Source of the DNA: a virus
DNA: 23,935 bases
Direction: 5' to 3' (one strand)
IMG/VR virus record: IMGVR_UViG_3300021373_000330
Location: 1 to 23,935 of that record
The notes under the pieces: generated by a model
Seen by the model: only the letters and a program-made list of their open reading frames with translations
Told to the model about the DNA's origin: nothing
Databases searched by the model: none
In this document: positions 5,580-13,141 of the stretch, in pieces
How positions within the stretch are numbered: the stretch's first letter is position 1
Layout of the letters: every line of letters starts with the position of its first letter
Position numbers and translations under genes: made by a program

Positions 5580-7176
5580 GTTTGTAAAGCACGAAGCCTG
5601 CCCAGTGTGCGGCAGTAGTGATGCGCTGGCCCGTTATAGCGACGGGTCGGCCCACTGCTTCTCCGCTGGGTGTAACCACCGCGAGAGCGCCAATGGTGAA
5701 GTTGTGAGCATTGCAGAAAAGAGACCGCTAGAGTTTAACGGAGCCACTGCCGCTATCCCAGAGCGTCGAATATCACAGGCCACTTGCGCCAAGTTTGGCG
5801 TTACTGTGGAGTTTGACAGGTCAGGGACAATCAGCAGGCATCACTATCCGTACTATGCAACCGACACTAACGAGGTGAAGGGCAGCAAGGTGCGTGTGGT
5901 GCAGAACAAAGACTTTTACGCAACAGGCACATTGCAGGGCGTAGGGCTGTTCGGGCAGAATACCTGCCGTGGCAAGGGTAAATTCATAACGATAACAGAG
6001 GGCGAACTGGACGCGCTGAGTGTGTCTGAGATGTTCGACAATAAATGGGATGTGGTGTCGCTACGCTCTGGCGCATCAGCAGCAGCAAAGGAGATAAAAG
6101 AGCAACTAGAGTGGCTGGAAGGTTACGATCAGGTAGTGGTGTGTTTCGACAGCGACAAGGCTGGACAGACCGCCATTGACGAGATCAAAGACATATTCAG
6201 CCCCAGCAAGCTCAAAATCTGTACGCTTCCTATGAAGGACGCTAGCGAGATGCTAGTAGCTAACAAGGTGCGGGATTTTGTGTCGGCATGGTGGGACGCT
6301 AAATCTTATCAGCCCGATGGTATTATATGTGGTAAGGACACATGGGACGCCATCACTGGCAAGATGAAGGTTAAGTCTATACCGTATCCGTGGCAAGGTC
6401 TTAACGACATGACCAAGGGATTCAGGCCATACGAGCTAGTGACCATCACCAGTGGCTCAGGCATGGGTAAGTCACAGATTGTCAGGGAGCTAGAGTATTA
6501 CCTACTCAACGCCACAGAGGACAACATTGGCATACTTGCGCTTGAGGAGGACGTAGCGCGGACTGCTCTGGGCATCATGTCGGTAGCCGCCGACTGCCCA
6601 TTGCACCTAGAGGAAGACTTAGACTCCGACGCTGCGTTCCCATTCTGGGAGCAAACACTAGGTACTGGACGGTTCTATCTGTTTGACCATTGGGGCAGTA
6701 CAAGCGAGGACAAACTATTGTCTCGCATACGCCACATGGCTAAGGCACTGGACTGTAAGTGGATCATACTCGACCACCTGTCCATCGTAGTGTCAGCACA
6801 GGAGAACGGGGACGAGCGTAAGGCTATCGACGCCATTATGACTAACCTGCGTACACTGGTGCAGGAGCTAGGTGTAGGGCTGTTTCTGGTGTCGCACCTG
6901 AAGCGTACCACAGGTAAGCCACATGAGGACGGAGGCAGGATTAGCCTGAGTGAGTTGCGAGGCTCACAGGCGATAGCGCAACTGTCGGACATGGTGATTG
7001 GCTTGGAGCGTAACCAGCAGGACGAGGACGAGGATAAGCGTAACACAACTACAGTACGTATCCTAAAGAATCGCTACGCTGGTTTGACAGGAGCAGCCTG
7101 CTACTTGAAGTACGACAGGACAACAGGGCGTATGGCTGAAGTAGCAGCACCCAAGGACGTAGACGATGACTTCTAA
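5566..7176 (+). CDS. Bifunctional DNA primase-helicase, T7 gp4-like
   Basis: Unwinds the fork as a ring helicase and makes primers for the lagging strand. All parts of the T7 gp4 plan are present in 536 residues. The zinc motif has C12, C15, C31 and C36. The TOPRIM primase core has ITEGELDA (E145) and CFDSDKAG (D195, D197). The RecA-type helicase has SGSGMGKS (296-303), acidic LEED (326-329), Walker B ILDHLSIVVS (D403) and LVSHLKR (H444). Motif LRGSQAIAQLSD (464-475) follows. The tail, DVDDDF, is acidic and ends in Phe, like the tail T7 gp4 uses to contact its polymerase. It overlaps the SSB gene (14 bp) and the polymerase gene (11 bp). Confidence 0.96.
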   Translation: MQNSKFVKHEACPVCGSSDALARYSDGSAHCFSAGCNHRESANGEVVSIAEKRPLEFNGATAAIPERRISQATCAKFGVTVEFDRSGTISRHHYPYYATDTNEVKGSKVRVVQNKDFYATGTLQGVGLFGQNTCRGKGKFITITEGELDALSVSEMFDNKWDVVSLRSGASAAAKEIKEQLEWLEGYDQVVVCFDSDKAGQTAIDEIKDIFSPSKLKICTLPMKDASEMLVANKVRDFVSAWWDAKSYQPDGIICGKDTWDAITGKMKVKSIPYPWQGLNDMTKGFRPYELVTITSGSGMGKSQIVRELEYYLLNATEDNIGILALEEDVARTALGIMSVAADCPLHLEEDLDSDAAFPFWEQTLGTGRFYLFDHWGSTSEDKLLSRIRHMAKALDCKWIILDHLSIVVSAQENGDERKAIDAIMTNLRTLVQELGVGLFLVSHLKRTTGKPHEDGGRISLSELRGSQAIAQLSDMVIGLERNQQDEDEDKRNTTTVRILKNRYAGLTGAACYLKYDRTTGRMAEVAAPKDVDDDF

Positions 7177-8887
7177 CAGCGAACTGTACCTAGATATTGA
7201 GACTGATGGGCTAAACCCCAGTGTTATCTGGATTGCAGTGACAAAGCAGGGCGGTAAGGTACGTAAGCATTACGATGCTGAGTCGCTAGCAGCTACGCTG
7301 GAAGGCACGTTCCCAGTGGTAGGACAGAACCTATATGGGTTTGACCTTCCTGTACTGGAGCGCCTATGGGGAATCAAGGTAGACCGTGAGCGCGTACAGG
7401 ATACGCTGGTCATGTCACGCCTGAGTAGCCCTAACCGCGACGGAGGACACAGCCTACGCGCATGGGGTGAGCGTCTTGGGTTTTCTAAGGGCGACCATAC
7501 TGATTGGTCATGCTTGTCACCTGAGATGGAAAAGTATTGTGTACGCGATGTTGAAGTAACTGAAAAACTGTACCAGCACCTACTGAGAGAACTGGATGGT
7601 TTTGAGATAGACTCAATAAAACTAGAACATGAAGTGCAGCGGATAACCGCCAGACAGGTCAGGCTAGGCTGGCTACTGGATCTAAAATATGCACACCAAT
7701 TATTAGCTCTGCTAAAGGAAAAAAAATATGAACTGGAAGACAAAGTACAGGACACCTTTCGTCCTCTCCCTACATTTATCAAGGAAGTTACGCCACGGTG
7801 TAAGAAAGATCATACGCTCTCTGCCGTAGGTCTAAAGTTTCTAGGTGAGCAGTGGGGTGACGTTTGTGGCCCGTTTAGTCGCATTGACTTCCCTGAGTTT
7901 AACTTAGGATCACGGCAGCAGATCGGCAGATACTTACAGCATTTTGGATGGAAGCCCACAAAGTTTACAGAGAAGGGACACGCCATTGTAGATGAGTCTG
8001 TACTGTCTAATATCACTGACATACCGGAAGCGCAACTGATAGCGGAGTACCTGATGGTACAGAAGCGTGTAGCACAGATAAAAAGCTGGATAGACGCCGC
8101 TGACGATGATGGTAGAGTACACGGCAGAGTGAACACCAACGGCGCTGTAACAGGCCGTATGACACACTCAGAGCCTAATCTGGCACAGGTGCCTGCCTCC
8201 CGCGCTCCATACGGTAAAGAGTGCAGGTCATGCTGGATTGTACCGGAAGGGTACTCTCTGGTCGGCTTTGATGCCAGTGGACTAGAACTACGCATGTTGG
8301 CGCATTACATGGGAGATAAGGAGTACACCAATGAAATTCTCCACGGAGATATTCACACAGCCAATCAAAGACTTGCAGGACTTGAATCGAGAGATCAGGC
8401 TAAAACTTTCATATATGCCTTCCTATACGGTGCAGGAGATGCAAAACTTGGTACGATTGTCGGGGGAAATGCGCGTACTGGCTCTGCGCTTAGAGCAAGA
8501 TTCCTTAATGGTCTCCCAGCACTTAGGGATCTTACTGAAAGAGTTGCAGCAAAAGCTGGAGGAGGATACCTTAAAGGACTAGACGGAAGGCAGCTACAGG
8601 TGCGTAGCGCACACTCAGCACTGAACACGCTACTACAGGGCGCTGGTGCTATAGTTATGAAGAAAGCTCTGGTTATCCTAGATGAATATGCACAGGGGTA
8701 CAGGCTGGACTATAACTTTGTAGGCAACATCCACGATGAAGTGCAGGCTGAAGTAGCACAGGGTCAGGAAGATAAGTACGGAAGATTAGCAGTGTCTTGC
8801 ATAGAGGCTGCTGGTCTTCATTACAGCCTGAGATGTCCACTAACAGGAGAATACAATGTTGGCAGCAACTGGTCAGAAACCCACTGA
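7166..8887 (+). CDS. polA: Family A DNA polymerase with 3'-5' exonuclease, T7-like, short form
   Basis: Replicative polymerase of the phage. Exonuclease motifs are YLDIETDG (D10, E12), NLYGFD (D60) and YCVRD (Y124, D128), all active-site acids being present. Polymerase motif A is LVGFDASGLE (D369, E374). Motif B is RDQAKTFIYAFLYG (R409, K413, Y417, Y421), and motif C is NIHDEV (H523-D524-E525). Y417 matches T7 Y526 and E. coli position 762. At 573 residues it is about 130 shorter than T7 gp5. About 60 are missing between exonuclease and palm, where T7 has its thioredoxin-binding loop. That suggests another processivity solution. The start overlaps the helicase gene by 11 bp. A strong internal ribosome-binding site and an out-of-frame ORF lie inside (8331-8582). 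Confidence 0.96.
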   Translation: MTSNSELYLDIETDGLNPSVIWIAVTKQGGKVRKHYDAESLAATLEGTFPVVGQNLYGFDLPVLERLWGIKVDRERVQDTLVMSRLSSPNRDGGHSLRAWGERLGFSKGDHTDWSCLSPEMEKYCVRDVEVTEKLYQHLLRELDGFEIDSIKLEHEVQRITARQVRLGWLLDLKYAHQLLALLKEKKYELEDKVQDTFRPLPTFIKEVTPRCKKDHTLSAVGLKFLGEQWGDVCGPFSRIDFPEFNLGSRQQIGRYLQHFGWKPTKFTEKGHAIVDESVLSNITDIPEAQLIAEYLMVQKRVAQIKSWIDAADDDGRVHGRVNTNGAVTGRMTHSEPNLAQVPASRAPYGKECRSCWIVPEGYSLVGFDASGLELRMLAHYMGDKEYTNEILHGDIHTANQRLAGLESRDQAKTFIYAFLYGAGDAKLGTIVGGNARTGSALRARFLNGLPALRDLTERVAAKAGGGYLKGLDGRQLQVRSAHSALNTLLQGAGAIVMKKALVILDEYAQGYRLDYNFVGNIHDEVQAEVAQGQEDKYGRLAVSCIEAAGLHYSLRCPLTGEYNVGSNWSETH

Positions 8888-9194
8888 GACTGACAGTAAC
8901 CGCAAAGGTGACTTAGCAGAATACTACGCAGTAACTTGGCTTTGGGATGAAGGGTACGAAGTGTTTAAGAATGCTGGGTGTTCTGGGCCTATAGATTTAA
9001 TTGCGTATAACTTAGAAACACAGGAAACAATTTTGATAGATGTTAAAACATTTTATAAGGGTTCTAAGGAAGGCACTTATTCACAAACACCTAAACAGCG
9101 GAGCCAACTGCAAAAGGATTTGAACGTTGTCCGTCTCGGTTTCAATCCAATCACACGTAAACTTAGATTTATAGACCATAGAGAAACAAAATGA
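8856..9194 (+). CDS. PD-(D/E)XK nuclease, Holliday-junction-resolvase-like (112 aa)
   Basis: Compact single-domain nuclease. RKGDLAEYYAVTWL (E22), GPIDLIAY (D47) and ILIDVKT (D62, K64) give the E...D...DxK active site with the spacing of Hjc-like and related junction resolvases. The substrate could be branched DNA or simple duplex ends, which the sequence does not decide. AGGAG lies about eight bases before the ATG, and the gene overlaps the polymerase by 32 bp and the next nuclease by 4 bp. Its codons after about 8990 are more A/T-rich than those of the polymerase, which may indicate separate acquisition. Confidence 0.75.
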   Translation: MLAATGQKPTETDSNRKGDLAEYYAVTWLWDEGYEVFKNAGCSGPIDLIAYNLETQETILIDVKTFYKGSKEGTYSQTPKQRSQLQKDLNVVRLGFNPITRKLRFIDHRETK

Positions 9195-10060
9195 AGACAA
9201 CACATACACTAGTCGATGACATCTACAAACTGGTGAAGACCAAGAACGTAGATAGGTCTGTAGACGCTGAAGCAGAGATTGAAAAGTTTGGTGAGGCAGT
9301 CAAGGACTTGATGCGTAAAGAGTTCACCAATCGCGGTGTCTTCGATGGCCGTAAGCTGCGCCTGTCAAACATAGGTAAGGACGATAGATACCTGTGGAAC
9401 CACTACAACAATGCTGGCCCGAAGGAGCCGATGCAGCCACACACGCTAGTCAAGTTCCTGTACGGACATTTGATTGAGGAAATGCTTTTGTTCCTGACAC
9501 GCCTATCTGGGCATGAGGTTACTGACGAGCAGAAAGTGTGCGAGGTGGAAGGTATTGTAGGCCACATGGACTGTCGCATAGATGGAGTAGTAACCGATGT
9601 CAAGTCAGCTAGTAGCTACGGGTTTAAGAAGTTCAAGGACGCTACGCTGGCTTTTGATGATCCTTTTGGTTATATAGATCAGATCAAGGCTTATGCTCAT
9701 TCGGAGGGTGAGACAGAGTTTGGATGGCTTGCCATGGACAAACAGAATGGACACCTAACCTTCCTGAAGTATGACCTGAAGGACACACAAGCGCCTGTGT
9801 ACGAGGTCTTGAAGGAAGACATAGTAGAGAGGATCAAGCACGTAAAAAAGGTCGTAAAGGCACCGGACGCGCCAGAGCATTGCTACGCGCCTGTGCCAGA
9901 TGGAAAGAGTGGGAACCAAAAACTCGCAATAGGTTGCTCTTACTGTCATTTCAAACTTTCGTGTTATCCCCAGCTACGCGCTTTTGCTTACGCTTACGGG
10001 CCAAGATACTTAACAGAGGTGGCAAATGAGCCTAAAGTCCAAGAGATCAAGATTGCGTAA
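9191..10060 (+). CDS. RecB/Cas4-like PD-(D/E)XK exonuclease with CX2CX5C cluster
   Basis: Probably a DNA exonuclease that helps recycle host DNA or recombine phage DNA. H93 in GHLIEE, D131 and DVKS (D136, K138) and the RecB-family QxxxY motif (Q164, Y168) give the nuclease core. The C-terminus carries CSYCHFKLSC, in which C249, C252 and C258 have exactly the CX2CX5C spacing of the Cas4 and AddB iron-sulphur clusters. The fourth cysteine, which those proteins place before the nuclease core, is not there. C231, just before the cluster, or C117 could replace it. It is coupled by ATGA to the upstream nuclease and overlaps the downstream one by 35 bp. No cas genes are nearby, so a CRISPR role is unlikely. 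Confidence 0.75.
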   Translation: MKTTHTLVDDIYKLVKTKNVDRSVDAEAEIEKFGEAVKDLMRKEFTNRGVFDGRKLRLSNIGKDDRYLWNHYNNAGPKEPMQPHTLVKFLYGHLIEEMLLFLTRLSGHEVTDEQKVCEVEGIVGHMDCRIDGVVTDVKSASSYGFKKFKDATLAFDDPFGYIDQIKAYAHSEGETEFGWLAMDKQNGHLTFLKYDLKDTQAPVYEVLKEDIVERIKHVKKVVKAPDAPEHCYAPVPDGKSGNQKLAIGCSYCHFKLSCYPQLRAFAYAYGPRYLTEVANEPKVQEIKIA

Positions 10061-10424
10061 AGCAAGTATCTACAGGTCAGGGCTAGAGGCTTCGTTTGCA
10101 GCTATAGCGCCAAAGCGGAAGTTTAAGTATGAACCATTTGATGTCCCCTACGTTATGCACAGGAAGTACAAACCAGACTTCGTACATACACGCACAGGGA
10201 TACTTTTGGAACTAAAGGGCTTCTTCAGGACAGGCGATACAATGAAGTACAAAGCCATCAGGGACTGTACAGACACAGAACTGATCTTTGTACTGTCAGA
10301 TCCTAACAAGAAGCTACGCAAGGGCGCTAAGATGACAATGGGACAATGGTGTGAGAAAGAAGGTTTTAAGCACTACACATTAAATGACTTTGACAAGTTG
10401 ATGAAATATGTTGACTCACAATAA
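10026..10424 (+). CDS. T7 endonuclease I-like Holliday junction resolvase
   Basis: Resolves branched DNA before packaging and helps degrade host DNA, as T7 gp3 does. The match to T7 endonuclease I is clear. RSGLEASF supplies E21 (T7 E20), YEPFDVPYV follows with E36, YKPDF gives D51 (T7 D55), and LLELKG gives E62 and K64 (T7 E65, K67). GQWCEKEGFKHYTLNDF resembles the T7 C-terminal part. Length 132 compares with 149 in T7. The N-terminus is strongly basic. It begins 35 bp inside the previous nuclease gene. It is the third nuclease in a row and the one with the firmest assignment. Confidence 0.92.
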   Translation: MSLKSKRSRLRKASIYRSGLEASFAAIAPKRKFKYEPFDVPYVMHRKYKPDFVHTRTGILLELKGFFRTGDTMKYKAIRDCTDTELIFVLSDPNKKLRKGAKMTMGQWCEKEGFKHYTLNDFDKLMKYVDSQ

Positions 10425-10431
10425 TTTAACA

Positions 10432-10617
10432 ATGGATGAGATTAGGGAAATGATATTGAAAAGATACGACCCTGATGATTTAATAGACTACTTGGAACTG
10501 ACCAGTCAAGAAATACTTGACAGGTTTGAAGACAAGCTAATTAACCGATTAGAGATGTTTGAGGAAGAACTACAAGATGACACAAGAGCAGACACAGAAG
10601 AAGAATATGAGTATTGA
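10432..10617 (+). CDS. Small acidic helical protein (61 aa)
   Basis: Strongly acidic and helical, with DEIREMILKRYDPDDLIDYL and EILDRFEDKLINRLEMFEEEL, then a disordered EEEYEY tail. An ATG at 10408 would add eight residues but overlaps the endonuclease gene. Neither start has a good ribosome-binding site. I prefer 10432 because the extra residues look unlike the rest. Small proteins of this pattern are common in marine podophages beside replication genes, without a known role. The end overlaps the DUF3310 gene by 41 bp. Confidence 0.6.
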   Translation: MDEIREMILKRYDPDDLIDYLELTSQEILDRFEDKLINRLEMFEEELQDDTRADTEEEYEY

Positions 10618-10963
10618 TGATGAAAGCCCGGACGCATGGACTAGAATCAACAAGAAGTACAAGTACCAAGTGCAGTGGCACGATGATGACCAAGATGATG
10701 CGCCAAATGAGCATCCTGTCTTTGGTAAGCCCGTCGACATGGTGGACAACCCACCTCACTACAACAACGGTAGTATAGAGTGCATAGAAGCTATAGAGGC
10801 AATGTTAAATAAGGACGAATACATTGGCTATTTACGTGGAAATGCGTTAAAATATAGGTGGAGATTTAGGTACAAGAAGAAGCCGTTTGAAGACCTACGC
10901 AAAGCACGTTGGTACGAGGAACGATTGATGAAGTTTTTGTTGGACAATCAAGATGCAGTATAA
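10577..10963 (+). CDS. DUF3310 protein, T7 gp1.7-related family
   Basis: The conserved block VDNPPHYNNGSIECIEAIEA (59-78 in the longer reading), then GYLRGNALKYRWRFRYK and DLRKARWYEERL, is the DUF3310 signature. Related T7 gp1.7 is a nucleotide kinase acting on dTMP and dGMP, so a role in nucleotide supply fits the adjacent nrdA and nrdB genes. Whether this short version is a kinase is not shown. The ATG at 10577 has GAGGAAG about ten bases upstream; a TTG at 10559 would add six residues but lacks support. The N-terminal 50 residues are polar and acidic, and probably disordered. It overlaps nrdA by 11 bp. Confidence 0.8.
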   Translation: MTQEQTQKKNMSIDDESPDAWTRINKKYKYQVQWHDDDQDDAPNEHPVFGKPVDMVDNPPHYNNGSIECIEAIEAMLNKDEYIGYLRGNALKYRWRFRYKKKPFEDLRKARWYEERLMKFLLDNQDAV

Positions 10964-12833
10964 GACAGGCACTCAAGATTATCTTGGGATTACTATAGAC
11001 TACGAAAGAGAGAAAGACCTAAATGACTTCTCTCTGAATACGCTGAAGGACAGGTACTTCTGGCAAGACGAGACATATGCACAGGAAGCCTTTGCACGCG
11101 CCTCTGTGTACAGTGCTACCTATCACGGTGTTACTGACTTTGACCTAGCACAGCGCCTGTACGACTATGCCAGTAAAAGCTGGTTTATGTTCAGCACACC
11201 AATACTAAGCAATGGAGGAACAACTCGTGGCTTACCTATTAGCTGCTTTCTTAATTTTGTGCCTGATTCCAGAGGTGGTCTATCGTCTCACTATGATGAG
11301 AATATTTGGCTTACTTCCAGCGGAGGTGGGCTTGGTGGTTATTGGGGCGATGTTCGCAGCAACGGTGTATCTACTTCTAATGGGAGTCAATCAACGGGGA
11401 GTATTCCCTTTATGCACGTAGTTGATAGTCAAATGCTGGCTTTCAACCAAGGAGTGACAAGGAGAGGTGCTTATGCGGCGTATATGGACATCAGCCATCC
11501 AGAGATTGAAGAATTTATTGCAATGCGAAAGACTACTGGCGGTGATCTCAATCGTAAGTGCCTTAACCTGCATAACGGTATCGTTTTATCTGATGAGTAC
11601 CTATATGCGGTAGAGCATGACTTACCTTGGCGTCTAATTGACCCTAAGTCAAAGCAAGCAGTCAAAACTATCTCAGCTAGGGACTTGTGGTGGCAGTTAG
11701 TACACACCAGAGCAGAGACAGGTGAGCCGTACATTGTCAATGCAGACCGCTGTAATGAGTACCTACCACAACAACAGAAGGACTTAGGACTTACTGTGCG
11801 ACAGAGTAACTTATGCTCTGAGATTACATTGCCTACAAGTGAGGAACGTACAGCAGTTTGCTGCTTGTCTAGTGTTAATTTAGAATACTTTGATGAGTGG
11901 AAGGAGGAAGAAAACTTTATATCAGACCTAGTTACCATGCTAGACAACACATTGGAGCATTTCATTGACAATGCAGTAGACGAGTATCCACACAAGCCTG
12001 TGGACACACTAGAGGAGTTTATGGGATATGTGGGACAAAATAAAACAGGGTTTGCAAAAGCCGCTTACAGTGCATACAGAGAACGTGCGATTGGCCTTGG
12101 TGCAATGGGCTTTCATAGTTATCTTCAACGTAATGGACTCTCTTTCGAGGGAATGTACGCTGCCAGTTTTAACAACAGAGCCTTTAAGCACATCAAGGAA
12201 AGAGCTACAGAGGCTAGTCGTAGCTTGGCTGGACTTAGGGGTGAAGCTCCTGATATGGCTGGCAGTGGTCTTCGTAACTCACATCTACTTGCTATTGCTC
12301 CTAACGCCAGCAGCAGTATTATATGCGGTGGAACGAGTCCTAGTATTGAGCCAACGAGGGCTAACGTATTTACGCACAAGACTTTGAGTGGCAGCTATCG
12401 TGTAAAGAACAAGTACCTAGAACAGTTACTTGAGAGTAAAGGTATAAACAATGAGAAAACATGGAAGGATATTTCTGCTGCTCAAGGCTCTGTTGCAGGG
12501 CTTACGGCGCTATCTGAAGAAGAAAAGGACACCTTTAAGACCGCCCCTGAGATCAATCAGATATGGGTCATAGAACACGCCTACCAGCGTCAGCCCTATG
12601 TGTGTCAGTCTCAGTCAGTTAATACCTTCTTTGAGCCACCACCTTCCAATGCACCACAGGAGACACATGATGAATACCTAGAGTACGTCAACAACGTACA
12701 CTGGGCTGGTGCAAACAAGTTGAAGTCCATGTATTACTACCGCACCACAGCGGCACGTAATGCAGAGAATGTCAACGTGAAGATACCAAGGATTAACTTG
12801 GAAGATGGGGAGTGCCTAAGCTGTGAAGGATAA
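10953..12833 (+). CDS. nrdA: Class I ribonucleoside-diphosphate reductase, alpha subunit
   Basis: Reduces ribonucleotides to deoxyribonucleotides with the beta subunit made by nrdB. The active site is visible: C98 (in ISCFLNF), N286, C288 and E290 in SNLCSEITL, C303/C304 as partner of C98, and the radical-path tyrosines in SMYYYRTT (594-596). CLSCEG at the end is the redox shuttle. Only about 20 residues precede the core, so the ATP-cone that lets dATP switch the enzyme off is absent. That is common in phage enzymes and would keep synthesis running at high dATP. At 626 residues it is shorter than the 761 of E. coli. Two hydrophobic ORFs lie out of frame inside it. Confidence 0.95.
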   Translation: MQYKTGTQDYLGITIDYEREKDLNDFSLNTLKDRYFWQDETYAQEAFARASVYSATYHGVTDFDLAQRLYDYASKSWFMFSTPILSNGGTTRGLPISCFLNFVPDSRGGLSSHYDENIWLTSSGGGLGGYWGDVRSNGVSTSNGSQSTGSIPFMHVVDSQMLAFNQGVTRRGAYAAYMDISHPEIEEFIAMRKTTGGDLNRKCLNLHNGIVLSDEYLYAVEHDLPWRLIDPKSKQAVKTISARDLWWQLVHTRAETGEPYIVNADRCNEYLPQQQKDLGLTVRQSNLCSEITLPTSEERTAVCCLSSVNLEYFDEWKEEENFISDLVTMLDNTLEHFIDNAVDEYPHKPVDTLEEFMGYVGQNKTGFAKAAYSAYRERAIGLGAMGFHSYLQRNGLSFEGMYAASFNNRAFKHIKERATEASRSLAGLRGEAPDMAGSGLRNSHLLAIAPNASSSIICGGTSPSIEPTRANVFTHKTLSGSYRVKNKYLEQLLESKGINNEKTWKDISAAQGSVAGLTALSEEEKDTFKTAPEINQIWVIEHAYQRQPYVCQSQSVNTFFEPPPSNAPQETHDEYLEYVNNVHWAGANKLKSMYYYRTTAARNAENVNVKIPRINLEDGECLSCEG

Positions 12834-12984
12834 CAAACATCCCATATATGACTGCTTGTATTATATATGGGAAGCAAACTTACTGACTTCTTATGAAGAT
12901 TGGATTAAATACTACGAGGAACTGGAACATGAGCAACAGACTGTACAGCGCACTACGGGCCAGATACAAAGCACAGATAATTGA
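12823..12984 (+). CDS. Small aromatic-rich protein (53 aa), GTG start, between nrdA and the next gene
   Basis: A GTG inside the last codons of nrdA, with GGGGAG about ten bases upstream, opens a 53-residue frame. It reads like protein, with HPIYDCLYYIWEANLLTSY and DWIKYYEELEHEQQ. It bridges the gap after nrdA and overlaps the following gene by 56 bp in another frame. The aromatic, amphipathic helix suggests a real product. The non-ATG start and the long overlap are reasons for doubt. It contains a 9-bp inverted repeat (12841-12871). Family and function unknown. Confidence 0.45.
   Translation: MKDNKHPIYDCLYYIWEANLLTSYEDWIKYYEELEHEQQTVQRTTGQIQSTDN
12841..12871. repeat. 9-bp perfect inverted repeat downstream of nrdA
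   Basis: CCCATATAT (12841-12849) and ATATATGGG (12863-12871) flank a 13-base loop. No T-run follows, so this is not a classical terminator. It may form an RNA hairpin between nrdA and the small genes, or be a by-product of the coding sequence there. Confidence 0.4.
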
Positions 12985-13141
12985 AGCTGAAGCTGACGCA
13001 CTGAACTTCTTTGAGAACCCTGTAGCTGTCGCTGAACATCCACACATGGTTGACACTATGGACATACTAATATCAAAGCTGTCGGAAGCTGAAGACAAAC
13101 TAGAGACACTAGAACTTAATTTTGGAGAGAACTACGGATAA
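12929..13141 (+). CDS. Small helical protein (70 aa)
   Basis: The start at 12929 is chosen because GAGGA lies eight bases upstream. An earlier ATG at 12893 would add 12 residues with no ribosome-binding site, in a region better explained by the overlapping small gene. The product is helical and acidic (YKAQIIEAEADALNFFENPV, then ISKLSEAEDKLETLELNF), with heptad-like Leu/Ile spacing in the second half that suggests a short coiled coil. The stop and next start share TAATG. Function unknown; it lies between the two reductase genes. Confidence 0.65.
   Translation: MSNRLYSALRARYKAQIIEAEADALNFFENPVAVAEHPHMVDTMDILISKLSEAEDKLETLELNFGENYG

Noticed and set aside
9191-10060. Cas4 of a phage-borne CRISPR system
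   Set aside because: No other cas genes or repeat-spacer array in the window; the context is replication and junction-processing nucleases.
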